A DNA stretch of 64,000 nucleotides from Micrasema longulum (lineage: Eukaryota; Arthropoda; Insecta; Trichoptera; Brachycentridae). Shown here in pieces: positions 1-12,560 of the stretch; position 1 is the stretch's first letter; the number at the start of each line of letters is the position of its first letter. The translations under genes and the position numbers were made by a program. Location: contig JAGVSM010003983.1 of NCBI GenBank assembly GCA_022494885.1, forward strand, positions 186,001-250,000. Direction: 5' to 3'. Under the pieces are notes generated by a model that saw nothing but the letters and a program-made list of their open reading frames with translations, ran no database searches and was not told the origin of the DNA.

Positions 1-329
1 AAAGGAATAATTATTTCACATCTTCAGCCCAGTCAGGCTTTTAAGTACTTAAATTACTTCAAGATTCTCTATGTATTTGGAAACTAGTATTTCGAAAATT
101 AATTCCGAAGGGCTATTTTTCTTTGATAGGATACCGTTGACAAACAATTATGCATAACATAATCACATAGGACATGTGGCGTTCGAAGTGGCCGTTTTTG
201 GTATTATTAATTTTAAAAAGAATCGGCCGGTGCTCAGTCTTGATATTTAAATTCATTCATAGTCATAGTCATTAAGTCGTTGTGGTATTTAAAAAAAAAC
301 TTTTGTGCAGGTATAATATTAAAATAGTG
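1..329. other. AT-rich flank, nothing recognised
   Basis: No reading frame, repeat head or structured motif was recognised before the truncated Penelope-like end that follows. Confidence 0.5.
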
Positions 330-418
330 TAAAACGCTGATTGGTCAAATAAATAAGTGGAAGTGTACCAAATATTTTAAAATTAATAACTTACATGTAA
401 ATATAAGTAATTACATCA
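330..418 (+). mobile_element. Penelope-like terminal repeat, ribozyme truncated
   Basis: This stretch matches the 3' part of the element end at 4.39-4.50 kb almost base for base: the GCTGATTGGTC block, AAATAAGTGGAAGTGTACCAA, then a shared tail ending TTACATCA. The CUGA box and stem II seen at 4.39 kb are missing here and only a degenerate AAAACGCTGA is left, so the hammerhead-like core is broken. It is a decayed second copy of the same family. Confidence 0.6.
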
Positions 419-999
419 ATACGTATGTAGGTACAAATTAATGAACATTTCTTGTATGTTACCTATAAAATAAAGCACGGCTTGCCACTGTAATATACAT
501 ATACCTACTACGCTTGGTTAATAATTATTATTGTTTGAGTTGATTTTCACAGAACCACAGAAAGAATAGTAATTTATAATTACATTACTTAAATATTATT
601 TTATTTTTTAAATTTTATTTGATTTTATTGTTGTGCACACAGTGCTTTATTGGTATAATTACAGTGATATTATTACAACAAAAAAATAACATAAATCTAA
701 CACAGCACCAATTACGACACAGCATAATATATAATACAATTTGTATTGTTTGGCCAACAAAATGTGACGAGAATATGTTTAACGCATGACGCCATTTGTG
801 ATGGTATCTCCATAGTTTTGAATAAGGAGTGTGGTTTATGAAGAGATTTGCGTGAAATTTGGTGTTAATTATAAATCCATTTTTTTTTCAAAAAGAGTAT
901 AAATATTATTAATTATTATCATTATTATGTTTCCTACTCTAAACTAACTAATAAGTACCTAAATATGTACTTATTTGTTATTTGTTATTATTATTAATT
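419..999. other. AT-rich spacer
   Basis: Simple A/T runs and ATTATT tracts. I see no frame or repeat that I can name. Confidence 0.4.
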
Positions 1000-1290
1000 T
1001 TAAGCCAGCAGCTTAAAGCTGATATGCTTAAATCTATTTAAACGAAAGTTAGTTATTGGCGCACTTAAACTTTTCCGAAATAAATCTAGTCCATTTTTGA
1101 ACCCATTGAGACTACACATTCAGATCAGCTCTTGCGGCAGCTTATTCCAACCATCAACAACCCTATTGCTCAGGAAATGCTTCCGTGGATTTAGATTGAA
1201 TCTCGTTTTCCCCAGCCTGAGACTGTGGCCTCGAAGACGAACATCTTGTTTAAGCTTGAACATGGGATCTAAATTTGGGCAGGCATAGTG
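1000..1290 (-). pseudogene. LINE ORF2 C-terminus relic
   Basis: Read on the minus strand, this gives the end of a non-LTR retrotransposon reverse-transcriptase protein. An LRGHSLRLGK block is followed by RKHFLSNRVVDGWNKLP and then SLNGFKNGLDLF. This is the usual post-RT C-terminal pattern of CR1/L2/Jockey-type LINEs (RGH..KL, R..FFS.RVV..WN.LP, FK..LD). One in-frame stop (1120-1122) sits directly after the WNKLPQELI segment. The frame ends at a stop at 1000-1002. The plus-strand frame over the same DNA is only a shadow. No RT catalytic domain is left and no neighbouring LINE part is visible, so this is a 5'-truncated dead copy. The clade call is from pattern only. Confidence 0.75.
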
Positions 1291-2660
1291 ACTGTTGAGT
1301 GAATGTAGGTACTAATTAGTGATCATTTTTGTAGATTACATATAAAATAAATCACTGCCTGCCACTCTAATATACATATACCTACTTAATATGTAGGTGT
1401 AGGAGAATACACAAATATGGAGCACGTGAAGGTATAGAGTGGAATGGCTTTCTGTCCTCTTCTTGTTCTTTAACAGTAGACCTCCTATGACTGCTTCATT
1501 GAGCAGTCGGAATTCATAAAAGCAGTTCGAGTATGGGAGGGATAAGCTAAGCATAAGTCATAATAAAAACAAACGAGAAAGTTATCAACAAAATAAAAAC
1601 ATTATATTTTTATTATTTTAAAAGAGATCAAATTAATTCATTTGAACTACCGAAGCGTAGTAATGTTAATCGCACGGTAAATAATTTACGTTAATATGCG
1701 TGACACCTGCTCATTTATGTACATTATATGCCATTATTTTATCCTCCATCCAAATAATTATTACTTTATCATAAATGTAAAATAATTCATTTTATGGGTT
1801 ACTCAACAATAATACAATTATGTAGCTTAAATATTCAATTGTGAGGACCGAATAGTTGGAATATTTTATTATTTCGTCATACAATATTAAATCCGTGTAA
1901 ACTAGAGCGCGATTCCATGCAGTTGGTGCAACTTAATTCAGAGTTGAATTTAAATACATTGCTGTAAATTGATTATCACTCCTAATCGGAAAGATAATCG
2001 ATTTGAAAATAAGATATTACTTATTTTTATTTTGTATTGCAAGCATGTAAATTACCTCACACAACAGAGAATTACCAGGATTGAACTTTTGTTTAGTTTG
2101 CAGTTTATTTTATGTTTCGCTTTTAGGTTAACTGACATAAAATGAGTTAATTAACAAAAAAATGATCGGTTATTTAAACAAAGTAATTGTGCCTTCATCG
2201 TACGCTATTATTATTTCATTCCTTAGTTATTATAATAAGTAAAATACTTTTTTTTTTAGTTTTGATCACTTTTCATTTTGAATTTTTTTTTTGTGACAGG
2301 GTTTGGTAACGACCGACATTATTTGACATGAAAAAAAAACCTAATCTTTTATAGTGCAATTTTTGTATTGTCCCGGACGAAAATTGTTTATAACTTTCGT
2401 AGTAAAAGGATGAATTTGAAAATAAACAACAGTTGAAAATGTTTACATGTTTGACATGCTGACAAATCAAAAATTTCAACCACAAAATAAGAGCTCTAAT
2501 ATAAAATGATTTATTTAATGAGCGAGTCATTTAATTAATGGAATACAAAATGGGATAAATAACAATTTAGTAAATACAGAATCAACAACAAAAAAATGTA
2601 CTCTTCATTATTATTTTTATTGGATAGCCAATAGACATTTATAGAAATACAAGACATCTA
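1291..2660. other. AT-rich spacer
   Basis: Non-coding, with short homopolymer runs. A block at about 2296-2306 (GTGACAGGGTTT) resembles the tip of the TTAA-flanked MITE at 47.64-47.99 kb, but no second end is seen, so it is not called. Confidence 0.4.
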
Positions 2661-3143
2661 GGGTTCATAGTCCATTGATCGATGACACACAGACGTGAAA
2701 TGATTCCACCTGAAATATACAGCAACGACTGATGAAACAAGTCATAATTTTATATTTAATGCAATACAACATGTTCTGCAAGACTAACAGTATTGCACAA
2801 ACGTCCGTCTTCATAAGATAAACGTCCTGCAGTATATTAACTTCATTTCTACCATGGACACATTAAGAACAAAAAAACGTGTTCTATAAAGAGAGAGCGT
2901 ATGGTAATGTCAGTGAGCTCAAGCAAGTCAGCCCAAAGAACCAGCCCAACCAAGTCATCTCAACGCAGTCACTCAGTCACAGCATGCAGTCCAAGTGCAG
3001 TCACTTCAACTTCTCATCGCCTTTACTCTCGCGCTCCACAACAAAGTGTCGTACCTTATTCAACATGCAATAAATACACATCAAACCACAAAGTCGTGTC
3101 TTCTATCCACCTCCAACTGGGGTAGGATCACCACCACACTTAA
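2661..3143 (+). mobile_element. LTR retrotransposon long terminal repeat, copy 1
   Basis: About 480 bp aligning along its length with 54191-54675 at roughly 80% by eye. Shared landmarks in order are CATTGATCGATGACA near the left end, TCATAATTTTATATT, CTAACAGTATTGCACA, a TATA-like CTATAAAGAG near 2883, AGTCAGCCCAAAGA repeats, then a polyadenylation signal AATAAA (3069) and a short GTGTCTTCT...CAACTGGGG tail. A TATA-like box well upstream of AATAAA and a short tail fit an LTR with U3, R and U5. No gag-pol frame or primer-binding site is visible on either side, so both copies look like solo LTRs. Exact ends and target duplication could not be fixed. The two short frames near 2.9-3.1 kb are chance frames inside it. 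Confidence 0.6.
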
Positions 3144-4369
3144 GTCCTACAGATAGATATTATAATTACATTTCATATGGTACAATTAGAGGTTTCCTCA
3201 TAACATTAGTGACATAAATATAATACATAATGTAAAATAACCAATGGTACACAAATTATTATATTAATAATATGTAAATGTAATTGCTATAGCTACATAA
3301 AATGACACACGTTTTTTTTTCTATTACAATCTACTTAAATATACATATATTGGTCTTGACAGTGATTTATTGCTAAATAATGTTGATACAAAAAAATGCT
3401 GGATCAGAGAATTCAAGCATTTACGATAGCTGTTTTTAACATATTAAAAAATAAAAAATAAAAATAAAGCAATCAATGGCGGAACGTAATGACCGATTTT
3501 TATTTTTTTTAAATAACGCGAAAACACAAAACTGGTACATGTACTCGTATATATCAATTAATCTACAGTGATATTTTCGTCACACGTCGTTGGGATCGTA
3601 AGAGTTGAAATTAAATCTATCGGATTGACATCAGTTTAGATCAGAGTCATGATATAACAAACAACAGTTATTAAGTTGGTGATTAAATTTAATAATTATA
3701 CAATTAATTTAATTTCGATAAGGTGTTTAAACACTTAAATCACTTCTTATCGAGAAGATGCTAAGGGTTCTGTTTGTACGCTTGACTGTGATTTTTCGCC
3801 ACGATACGACTGATTTATACGTTAATTTATTGTCATCACCTATTGATGTACATACGAAACCCACTGATCGGACAAGAGAGAAATATAATTTTAGCTGTCA
3901 CTTAAACCAGGCAGAGACTATACTTACGGCCTGTTATATTCTGGTTAAAGTGAGCACTTTACACGCCACATAAAAATCACCATTCTTTTTGTGTTTTAAC
4001 ATTCATATTTTGACAGGTAGATATCGATATGAATATTGTTGAGAAAAATATTTTTATTTGTAAAACAACAGTAGATTTTTTTGTTTATGCCGCAGATTTC
4101 AGAAGACATTAATTCTTGGATACTAAAAAAATTGGAGTTAAAGGGAGCAGGTTCGGAAAATAATTATCAAGGCCCCGATTACAACTGGAAGTTAACAGAG
4201 TTAGTTATTTCATTTAAATTATTTAAAATTAAATTGCATTGAAATGATGTAAAAACTTATATTTACATTTGTTTCATTGAAATATTGCGTATTGTATATT
4301 TTTCAACTTATTTTTAAATGTACCTACACTTAAGATAATATTAAATTTATATAAATTACCCTTACACTG
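3144..4369. other. AT-rich spacer
   Basis: A 71-codon frame near 3.76-3.97 kb has no recognisable motif and no coding-like neighbours. Nothing else is supported. Confidence 0.4.
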
Positions 4370-4502
4370 AATAATATTCACCAGTCTGAAGATGCCCATT
4401 AGAGGGTGAAAGCGCTAATTGGTCAAAATAAATAAGTGGAAGTGTACCAAGTATTTTTTAAATTAATAACTTATATGTAAATATAAGTTATTACATCAGA
4501 GT
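4370..4502 (+). mobile_element. Penelope-like terminal repeat with hammerhead core
   Basis: The element end consists of the hammerhead-like core (4386-4417) followed by a tail GGTCAAAATAAATAAGTGGA and a block ending TTACATCA that is shared with 330-418. Hammerhead motifs are known from Penelope-like retroelement terminal repeats, which is why the class is inferred. No GIY-YIG or RT frame is present nearby. Confidence 0.55.
4386..4417 (+). ncRNA. Hammerhead-ribozyme-like motif
   Basis: Core boxes in order: CUGAAGA, an extra U, a stem II of GCCC/GGGU around AUUAGA, GAAA, then the self-complementary AGCGCU and a cleavage-site A. The flanks ACCAGU (5') and AUUGGU (3') pair over 6 bp (one wobble) to give stem I. 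All three helices and both conserved boxes are therefore present. Helix III is a loopless palindrome, so it would have to act as a dimer, as proposed for minimal Penelope-type hammerheads. Activity is not shown by sequence. Confidence 0.65.
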
Positions 4503-4727
4503 AAGTTATCTTTTTTTTTTAATGATAAAAAAAGATTAATACTTGAGTTCTTATATTAATTAACTATTAATTTCCCATTGTAATATGAACCCAGATCTTG
4601 CTTAAAAATAAAATAAAAAGAAAAATAATAAAAAATGTAAATGTATTTTTTTAAATTTTAATTAGCAAAAGATAAGGTTAATTAGAATTGAAACACAAAG
4701 AAATAATTAATCGAACTTTTCTATTTA

Positions 4728-4834
4728 GTTTGACTTATTTCTTTATTAAAAATGAACGCTTTTACCTAAATTGGCAATATAAGCATCTTCAACTAGGCAA
4801 AAGCGCTCGTTGGTCAATAAGGAAATAAGTCAAA
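4728..4834. mobile_element. Head-to-head Penelope-like ends (palindrome)
   Basis: Two degenerate copies of the same family face each other and overlap at the centre. Left arm 4728-4773 (minus strand: TAGGTAAAAGCG...AAATAAGTCAAA) and right arm 4793-4834 (TAGGCAAAAGCGCTCGTTGG...AAATAAGTCAAA) are inverted copies. A GAAGATGC box on the minus strand is the remnant of the CUGAAGA-type box. Neither core is intact (GAAA is AAAA). Confidence 0.5.
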
Positions 4835-5289
4835 GTAAACCAAGAGAATTGATGATACTTTATTTTAAAATGATTAACTATAGAGTTATATCAAGACACG
4901 AACATCAATATTACAAAAAAATAGATTATGTTATGGTTTTGATGTATTTTTATTATTTTAAAATGTAAAATGTTTACAAATAGTACGAAAATAAACACTG
5001 AATCCATCAGACATCGCGCTTGGTATGAACGTCAATCTAACCGCGTACAAAATTGCCCATTATGAAGCGCAATAATTGCTTCAGGAAAATAATCATGTTC
5101 TGCTTGGGTTTCAATGCATTACATTATAATATGCAAAGCAATAACAGACAGTGGACTCTTTAGACTAGTAGACAGTGGACACGTACACGGTACATTGACC
5201 TGCGGTTTTCAAATCGGGGGACGCGTACTTCCTGGTTTATGTAAAAGATTTTAAAAGGGTAAACCAGAAAATTTCAAAATTATAAAAAA

Positions 5290-5460
5290 ATTGATTCATA
5301 TTTTTTATTTTTTACATTTGAAGAACTAACTTAGTTTTATTCATTATAATAAAATAAATATAAAACATCTTGATTTTTACCACTTATTTTAATTTATTCT
5401 ACTGATCGGTTTCAAAGCTACTAAAGCTTCTATTTCAAGGTAAACTTGTTTTATATTTAT
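5290..5460 (-). mobile_element. Penelope-like terminal repeat, minus strand
   Basis: On the minus strand the order is a hammerhead-like core, then AAGTGGTAAAAATCAAGATG and TTTTATTTATTTTATTATAATG-type blocks. The same order and spacing occurs after the cores at 60.77 and 62.54 kb, and the tail alone is found at 60.62-60.67 kb and 18.32-18.40 kb. This identifies one dispersed family. Confidence 0.5.
5402..5439 (-). ncRNA. Degenerate hammerhead-like motif
   Basis: Minus strand: CUUGAAA box (CUGANGA degenerate), stem II AAGC/GCUU around a UUUAGUA loop, then GAAACCGAUC. It aligns with the core at 60768-60802. The conserved G of the first box is lost, so it is probably inactive. Confidence 0.4.
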
Positions 5461-8400
5461 TTTATCAACAAAAAATGTTGATTCGATCATTGTAATGTAT
5501 GATAATTCATCGGGGAAATTTAAGAAAGTTGAGAAGCAAAATCTCGTTCCCGTGAGCTTTTAATGCGAAACGGAAGGTCTTTTGATGTCTAATAACGATC
5601 TGCCTTGGATGTGTTTTCTACGGTTTCGCTTTCGAAAATCCAACGTTCCTAAAAGTACCCACAATCCAAATTCCCACCTGTTTCCAACACTACTTAAATA
5701 TGTTTTGTAGGTAGCAAAGAAAAAAACGTAATTTATAAATTATAATACTCGAATATTAGCAAGCTCGATTATACAAATGCTCTTTTTTTTATTCACCCAT
5801 GTAATAACCGAATTCCGATTTTAAAAAAGGAATCTTAGCATTTAAGGATAAGTTTTAAGACATGCAATAATTTACATGGCGTATAAAAGTTATATCGACT
5901 AGATTTTGTGAAATTTTTACTAACGATTTTGCGCATGAATAAACATCTTTATGAAAAAATGAAAATTGGATAGATAAATTACGTGAAAATAAAAGCTTCT
6001 ACGCAAAAGTATTATACCGTCGCCGGCATCGGTTAGATTTTAAGTATATTATTAAAATTTTTCATTGATAAACCGTTACGGGTTACATACATTTAACAAA
6101 ATATTTTTAATTTAAAAATTCACATTATACTGTTAATAATGATATTTTTAACATCTTTTGTAAGGGTTGTCTGAGTCTTTTGTTTAGTTTTGTCTGGTAG
6201 TTAATTGTATAATTTCAGTCCATGGTTTATTAGTCTCGATTGTCCTTTTCTCGTTTTAAAAGGTTGCATATGATATTTTTCTGATATTCTCGTATTGTGA
6301 TCATGTTTACTACAGTTTTTTTTAAGTTTCAATTCTTCGTCTACAATTACAACAGTGGCTAATTTATGAATAAATTTTAAGGATTCTAGTTTAAAGAGTT
6401 AAGTTACATTTAATTGTTTAGTTTGTTTAAAGTTCTTTAGTTGCTGATAGATATGGTTAACTTTAATATTTTATTTTGCTGTCTTTGTAGTCTGATTATG
6501 TCATTTTGATTTCCTGTTCCCCATAGTTGTTGCATATAACATATTTTAGTCTAACATAGGCTTCGTACATTATTTTTTTTCCTTTTTGGAATAAAGTTTT
6601 TGATTTAAGGAAAAGACTATAGTGTCGCTACTTTGCTAATTATTGTTGATATGAATTGTCTATGTCAATTGTCTGTCTATTGTCAGTCCTTAGTATTAAA
6701 CATGTTCAATTTGTGTTAGTCATAATAAAATCCAAATTAGCGTCTTCTTCTTATCTTTCATCTCTTCAATGGAGGTTGGAAATCATCGCTCCAATTCTTA
6801 CTTTGTCGGCAGCTGCCCTGGACAAGGACTGAGAGCAGCAATGGAGCCAGTCACGCAAGTCAAATGTGGTTCAGTTTCTTTAGTCGTCTATTCGCTAGAT
6901 ATATACAGCACCCCTTTTTCAATTTATAAAAAAAACGTCGACATTCTCAAATCATAATTGATTACATATTTTGGTGAAAAGTTTGAACAACGCTGCCCCA
7001 GACTGCAGTTGGCAGTGTAGGCACCTATAGTCAGAAATACATATTATGTATATGTAAGAGTTGGTCTGACGCTAGGTAAGTTGCGCAACACTGCCTCCGA
7101 ACTAGTTTAAGTGGCCTTGGCAATCACCAACCTTAACAATATCGAGGTCGAGATATAAGATAAACAAAGGTGTTTTATTATTTTAAGATCAACCACCCGA
7201 GGCATGATTTGCGTTATTTAGATCGAGAGTCGAAAATACTTGTAAAAGTATTGGATTTCACTGTGATTTACTTTACTTTATTTTACACGACGAGGTATGA
7301 ACATTGAAATTTAACAAAGTATAAAAAAAACATCACATACTTTTAAATAAATTTGTTCGGGTTACCTATGACGTATCTCAATCAAAAGCGAAGATACGGT
7401 TTTGTGCTCAGAGTAATTGCGACAAGTTACTCTGAGATTATGTGATTGTTAAGATATTTGAAACATCGATTTTTGTTGAGACGGGGACGGAAAGCGGATG
7501 ATTTTTTTTGTGTAAAAAAAAACAATACTGAATTTAAAAATAAGAATTAGGAAAAGCCGAAAGGCTTTTGAAGTGTCATTAAAAAAAAATTGATCACGAT
7601 TGCCTACCTATCTATGTAGTCTGGTTATTAAACCAAAAGCAGTATAAATTATCCAAAATGATTTAGAAATATTATTTTACTCGATAACGAACACTAAGAA
7701 TACATCATGTACTCTTTAAGTTTATATTTATTTATTTATACTTTTACATTCATTTTTTAAATATACTCTTCACTCTTCTCGTATAAGAGTTTAAATCTAT
7801 AATACATATTTTATATATAATATGTATTATAGGTTTAATATCACCAAAGTTTTTTTTAAGACCCTCTTTTATCAGCCACGTTATCTTTACATTATTTGTT
7901 ACAAACGTCTAACATTTAGAAAATCACAAATTCAATCAACTAATCAAATAGCGTTAAATCTAATAAAAAAACATTTGCAATCAGCTCATCAAGTAAGTAA
8001 TTCCGAAACACGCGATCATCTTAAAAGCACATTTATCATCTTCAAATGATGGGTAAATACACTAAATACTGTTTCTAAATCTAGAGTTTTTCGCAAAAAA
8101 CATTTTCTTTGCCAAAGTCACTGGGTCTTCATTATTTCATTACGTTTTTCTCCCACTTTCTAACGATGTTCCCGCAGTCAGGAACGGAGGGAATATCGCG
8201 TAAATTGGAATAAAGCGAGTTGAACTCGAGTGTAACTCAACGCGAACGAAAAATTAAATAACCGTTACCGAGCTTAAAAAACGAAACAGCAAAAACTTCA
8301 TTACTAAACGGTAAAAACTTGCGGCCGGAACCGCAGCAGCCCCTGCGAGCCATGAACTGATAAACTATATTATTTAATACTTTAATAGTGTAAGAGGCAG

Positions 8401-8853
8401 AATTGCGCTATTTTAAAACCATCTATCATGTTATGGAAAGCTCAAACTTTACTTAAGTATTTTGCTGTTTTCGACGTGATTTATTTCACAAATACGAAAA
8501 CTTTTTGATTAACCGGTGAAAAAAATTGAAGTTGAAAAGATAAGCTTAAATTTAAACAGTAAACTTTAATTTTTGGCCTTAAACTGTTATAATCTTTTTA
8601 AACACATTTAATTATGTACCTACCTATTTTTACGGAGTATTTTATCTTTACTTATGTATATCTATAAAGCATAATGTCATATGCCATTTAGTTTTTTAAA
8701 TATTTTTTTATAATTGAATTGTTCATTCGATAAGTATCTACATATTAACTTAATACACCATAAAACGCTTGAATTTAACTTTTATACCTGTCATGTTCAA
8801 GCCCTTTGGGCGTATATAGATATTAAATAATACATAATAATAATAATTAGTCT
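5461..8853. other. AT-rich spacer, few structured spots
   Basis: No supported gene. A 10-bp hairpin CTCAGAGTAA/TTACTCTGAG lies at 7407-7436. A slightly GC-richer patch at 8150-8345 contains an acceptor-like TTCCCGCAG but no convincing frame. The 62- and 75-codon frames at 6.77 and 7.82 kb show no family motif. Confidence 0.4.
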
Positions 8854-9127
8854 GTATTGCCCCTTTATAGGACACCTATTTCGAGTTGATTTCTTTCTTT
8901 CTTTCGTTGACATTTTACAAACCTTATAAAACATGTTACTCTTTAATATAACAAACATATTGTATTTGGAAATCTGAGTGGGTAGACTGACCTACCGTAT
9001 GTCATTACGATACTCTTGTGACATAAGACTTTTTATTAATATAAAATTACAGAAAATAAAGACCCCAATTCTGGTGGTGCATGCATGTATCACATTGTTC
9101 TAGGCGTCCTATAAAGGGCTAATATGG
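8854..9127. mobile_element. Candidate TIR element (about 270 bp)
   Basis: The left end has TATTGCCCCTTTATAGGA and the right end AGGCGTCCTATAAAGGGC. The two are inverted copies over about 25 bp with a few mismatches. The interior is non-coding. This is a MITE-like architecture, with family and target duplication unresolved. Confidence 0.4.
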
Positions 9128-9864
9128 TAGGATGGGGGACTCCAGATGATTCATTGATAGTATTTATGTTTAGTTGTTTAAAATAAGGAAACCTAAAATA
9201 CACAACGTGATATTTATTTGAATTTTACTATAATTACAGAATTTAAAAGCTACTTTAATTTTATGTACAATATAGCAATGGCAAAAGATTTTTAATGCAG
9301 CAAATTATTATTTTTAATTTTATTTATTTATTCAAATACAAAAATACAGTTACATTCGGTTGGACATATTTCAGCTCTTTAGGTAAAAACCTGAGTTGAG
9401 CGGAAATGTTTCATATAAAAATTAAATATGGTAAACACGATACTAAACTTGTTTATCAAACATTTTGAATAACAATAACAAATAATATCTAATTATAAAA
9501 TTAAACGATGTATTAAATTTAAAAATAAATTAATACCTATGCAGCTAAAAATACAAAAAAATAAGTTATTTAAATTAATTATAAGTAAAAATGTGCAATT
9601 AATACAAGAAAACAAACAAATTTTCGTAGAAAATAAAAACATCAATGACAATTAAACGCAAAACATAGAATAAAACATTTTTTTATACTATTGACATTAA
9701 AAGTTTTAAACAAAACTGTGAATTTTATTATACATTTGTAAATATTAATAGTAATTTAAAACAAAATAAAGTTTAAATAAAGGTGAAAATAATTTTTTTT
9801 TTTAAATATAAGTAATAAAAAAAATTTAAGCATTCCATTTTCTTCTGAAAGTAATTCGTTATTT

Positions 9865-10045
9865 GAACTTTACGGATATTTACAGCTAGCTGTAACCATA
9901 TTAGAAAATGGGAAGCAAGTCGTTGTAGAGTTTTACGGATATTTACAGCTAGCTGTAACCATGTTAGAAAATGGGAAGCAAGTCGTTGTAGAGTAGCGTT
10001 CGAACCTCGGATCGTCGAATTGGAAGTCCGCGACACTACGGTAGA
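9865..10045 (-). mobile_element. SINE family B with internal 63-bp tandem duplication
   Basis: Minus-strand copy of the tRNA-headed SINE also seen at 12.56, 40.44, 47.43, 51.64 and 61.40 kb. Diagnostic parts are a B-box region near 9990-10020 and the AGAAAATGGGAA body block. Units 9869-9930 and 9932-9993 are near-identical tandem copies (one visible difference), each carrying the body block and the TACAGCTAGCTGTA palindrome. The duplication explains the repeated peptide in the minus-strand frame here, which is not a gene. Confidence 0.65.
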
Positions 10046-11228
10046 AGAATAACGATCTCAAAAATAATTAGTTATATAATTAGCTTTCGTGTAATGGTAT
10101 AATGAATACCCAAAGTAAATAAAACGTTTATTGAATCGATTTAGTTTTATGAAAAAAAAAGTAATATACAGTACGTAGGTACCAGAAAGTTATTAGGAAT
10201 AAATTTGACCCATTAAGCTACAAGAATGCTAATACAACTGGGCCCAAATAGGAAGTTAAATATTAAAGGCGTAATAAAAATAAAATAAATATTTACAAGT
10301 TACAAATTAAGTCATTAACAAACATAATACGAGAATCGTTGACAACTAAGTGTCTTATAGTAATCCCACGTAAAGATAGTATAAAATGGCGCCTATGGAG
10401 CAGTAAATTAGTACCAGAACGAAATCAACATCGCTCCTGAAAATCAAAAACTAGTTTTGTATACACCGCAGTAAATTTATCTACCGTTAGACTATTGTAA
10501 CATCGGAAATGGGGCACCGAAGTCGTGATGATGAAGTTCTTCAAAACAAAAACACTCGAAGCAGAATCCGATGAAGAAAAAACTATAGCAGAGTTCAAAT
10601 CTACCGAGTTTATTCACTCCACAAAGATTTGTATAAGATTGATCTCAAGCTAAATATCATAGCAGTCGACTAGTCGAAAATGATGGAGATTGATGCGAAT
10701 ATACGAAGGTCCCGTAGATTTATTTATTTTACGACATTGAAATACGATTCAACTTTTGACAGCAAACGAAACGCATAACGCAATTTATTATACCAATAAA
10801 AAGGCACAATGACATTAATATACTAAACTTGTAAATTGAGAGCGTCGCTAACAGTCAATGGTCGGTCTATAATATTATTTGACATTTTCAAAACTAATTT
10901 GCTCGAATAAATTTACGTCTATCGAGTTTACTTTTTGGTACAAATAACAAAGACCTTAATAATTATGCATACGAATTAAAATTCTATAGTTTTGAGCACT
11001 ACATATTATTTTTTAAGGGCCAGCTGCTGCACCAAAAAGTCAAATTAAATCAAGTTTAAAGTTACATAATTGTTGCGTTTTCGTCAGAATTTACAAAATG
11101 TGTTGAATAGGTAAGATGAGAGCACCCATTTCGACTATTTTAGGAAAAAACGAAACAATTATTTAAAAGTTCAACCTAAGTAAATTCTTGCGTTTTTGTC
11201 GAAATGGACGATATAGGTTGTTTATCAT
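10046..11228. other. AT-rich spacer
   Basis: No frame above background, and no repeat unit that I can match elsewhere in the window. Confidence 0.4.
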
Positions 11229-11584
11229 GAACATATTACAACACAGAGATGAAGAACATTTAAGAGAAGGTAATATAGAAGTCTAGGCATCTACAGGGCT
11301 TATGACCTGTCAATGGCTGGTTTAAGTGGCCACTTTACACACTGTGTAACATTCACCATTCTGCCCATATTTGAACATCTATATTATTTCAATTCTTTCA
11401 TCTGTTGATGTTTGTGAAGTTAAAGAGCTGAAACCTTTATTTATTTATGCAGGTGAGATTCATTTAATTGAATACCTTCTCTTAAATGTTCTTCATCTCT
11501 GTTGTAATATGTTAATATAAACAGCTCCCCAGGGAATTGAATCCAGTACTTGTCTACAAAAATTTGGACAAACTCAAAATATTG
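11229..11584 (+). mobile_element. Fold-back family FB, copy 1 (A-B-C-A'-D)
   Basis: Module A (ATTACAACACAGAGATGAAG, ACATTTAAGAGAAGG) opens the element and recurs inverted as A' at about 11472-11515. Between them are module B (CAATGGCTGGTTTAAGTGGC) and C (CACTGTGTAACATTCACCATT, TTAAAGAGCTGAAACC). Tail D follows (CAGCTCCCCAGGG, GAATCCAGTA, TTTGGACAAACTCAAAATATTG). The start and end match the boundaries proven at 25.80-25.99 kb. The minus-strand 60-codon frame inside is a shadow. No clear target duplication remains. Confidence 0.7.
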
Positions 11585-12099
11585 ACTATGTCTTTCATGC
11601 AACAAATTTGGTTCATTTGACAAAAGCAGAATATTATTTTACTTTAAACTTTGTTTAATTTTTTTTTAATCAACTGGCCCTTAATCAGTTATCTATTACA
11701 TACTTACTCTAAAAATGGGTTCGTTTACCCAGAACCGTAAGTATTAATTTAGTAGATGATAAAAAGAATTTCTAAATGTAAAGCATTGCGAACAAACTAA
11801 AAATAATACCCCTGTTTGTACGCATTAGTTAAGTCATTTTAATGTGTAATATGGTATAATACGACTATTTATATATTGAATTATGAGCATAGGTTAATAA
11901 TCGACTGATCCTTAATTTCTCTATTGCTGACACGTGTCGGTACGTCGGTACCACAGGATATCCGCCGGAACGAGTGCCGTACACCGTTAAACAACCTTAG
12001 GAGACAAAGAACGCCGCAACAAGACGACTGAATGAAATGTTTACCCAGCACAATGACTTGAGACAGAGTTAACATAGAATGAACATCAATAATGAATGA

Positions 12100-12560
12100 C
12101 TATTCAGACGCGGAATGACAATTAATTAGAACGCAAATAAAGGACTGGGTGTTCTGTATGCTATCCAATTAATATCATTTGTAATCAATTTTCTGGGGGC
12201 GTTATGCCCATGTACATTTGTACACATCGAGTTGAGTGGTGCCCACTCGCATTCTTAAATATGCTTTCAAAGACTGTTTATTGTACCTTAGCACCTACCT
12301 ACGAGTGTTAGTCAATAATTATCACAAAATTCTCTAAAAAAATACATTTCAAGCAGAAAATTAATATCTCAAAGAAAATAATATACTCATTACTATAACT
12401 TCGCCCTTCGTAAATAATTGTTTTTTTTTTAATACACCTAACGGATCTTTTGCACGTGGGATATGTTCCATGTGTTTTTTGTGAAAAAAACGTGTTAATA
12501 TCAGTTCAGGATATTGAAAAATAATATTATATTATTGTTCATGGTATCATATTTTTTTAA
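12100..12560. other. Spacer
   Basis: Nothing recognised between the fold-back copy and the SINE. Confidence 0.35.

Noticed and set aside
9773..10036. Minus-strand frame with a repeated peptide
   Set aside because: The repeat is the 63-bp tandem duplication in a SINE, not a protein repeat.
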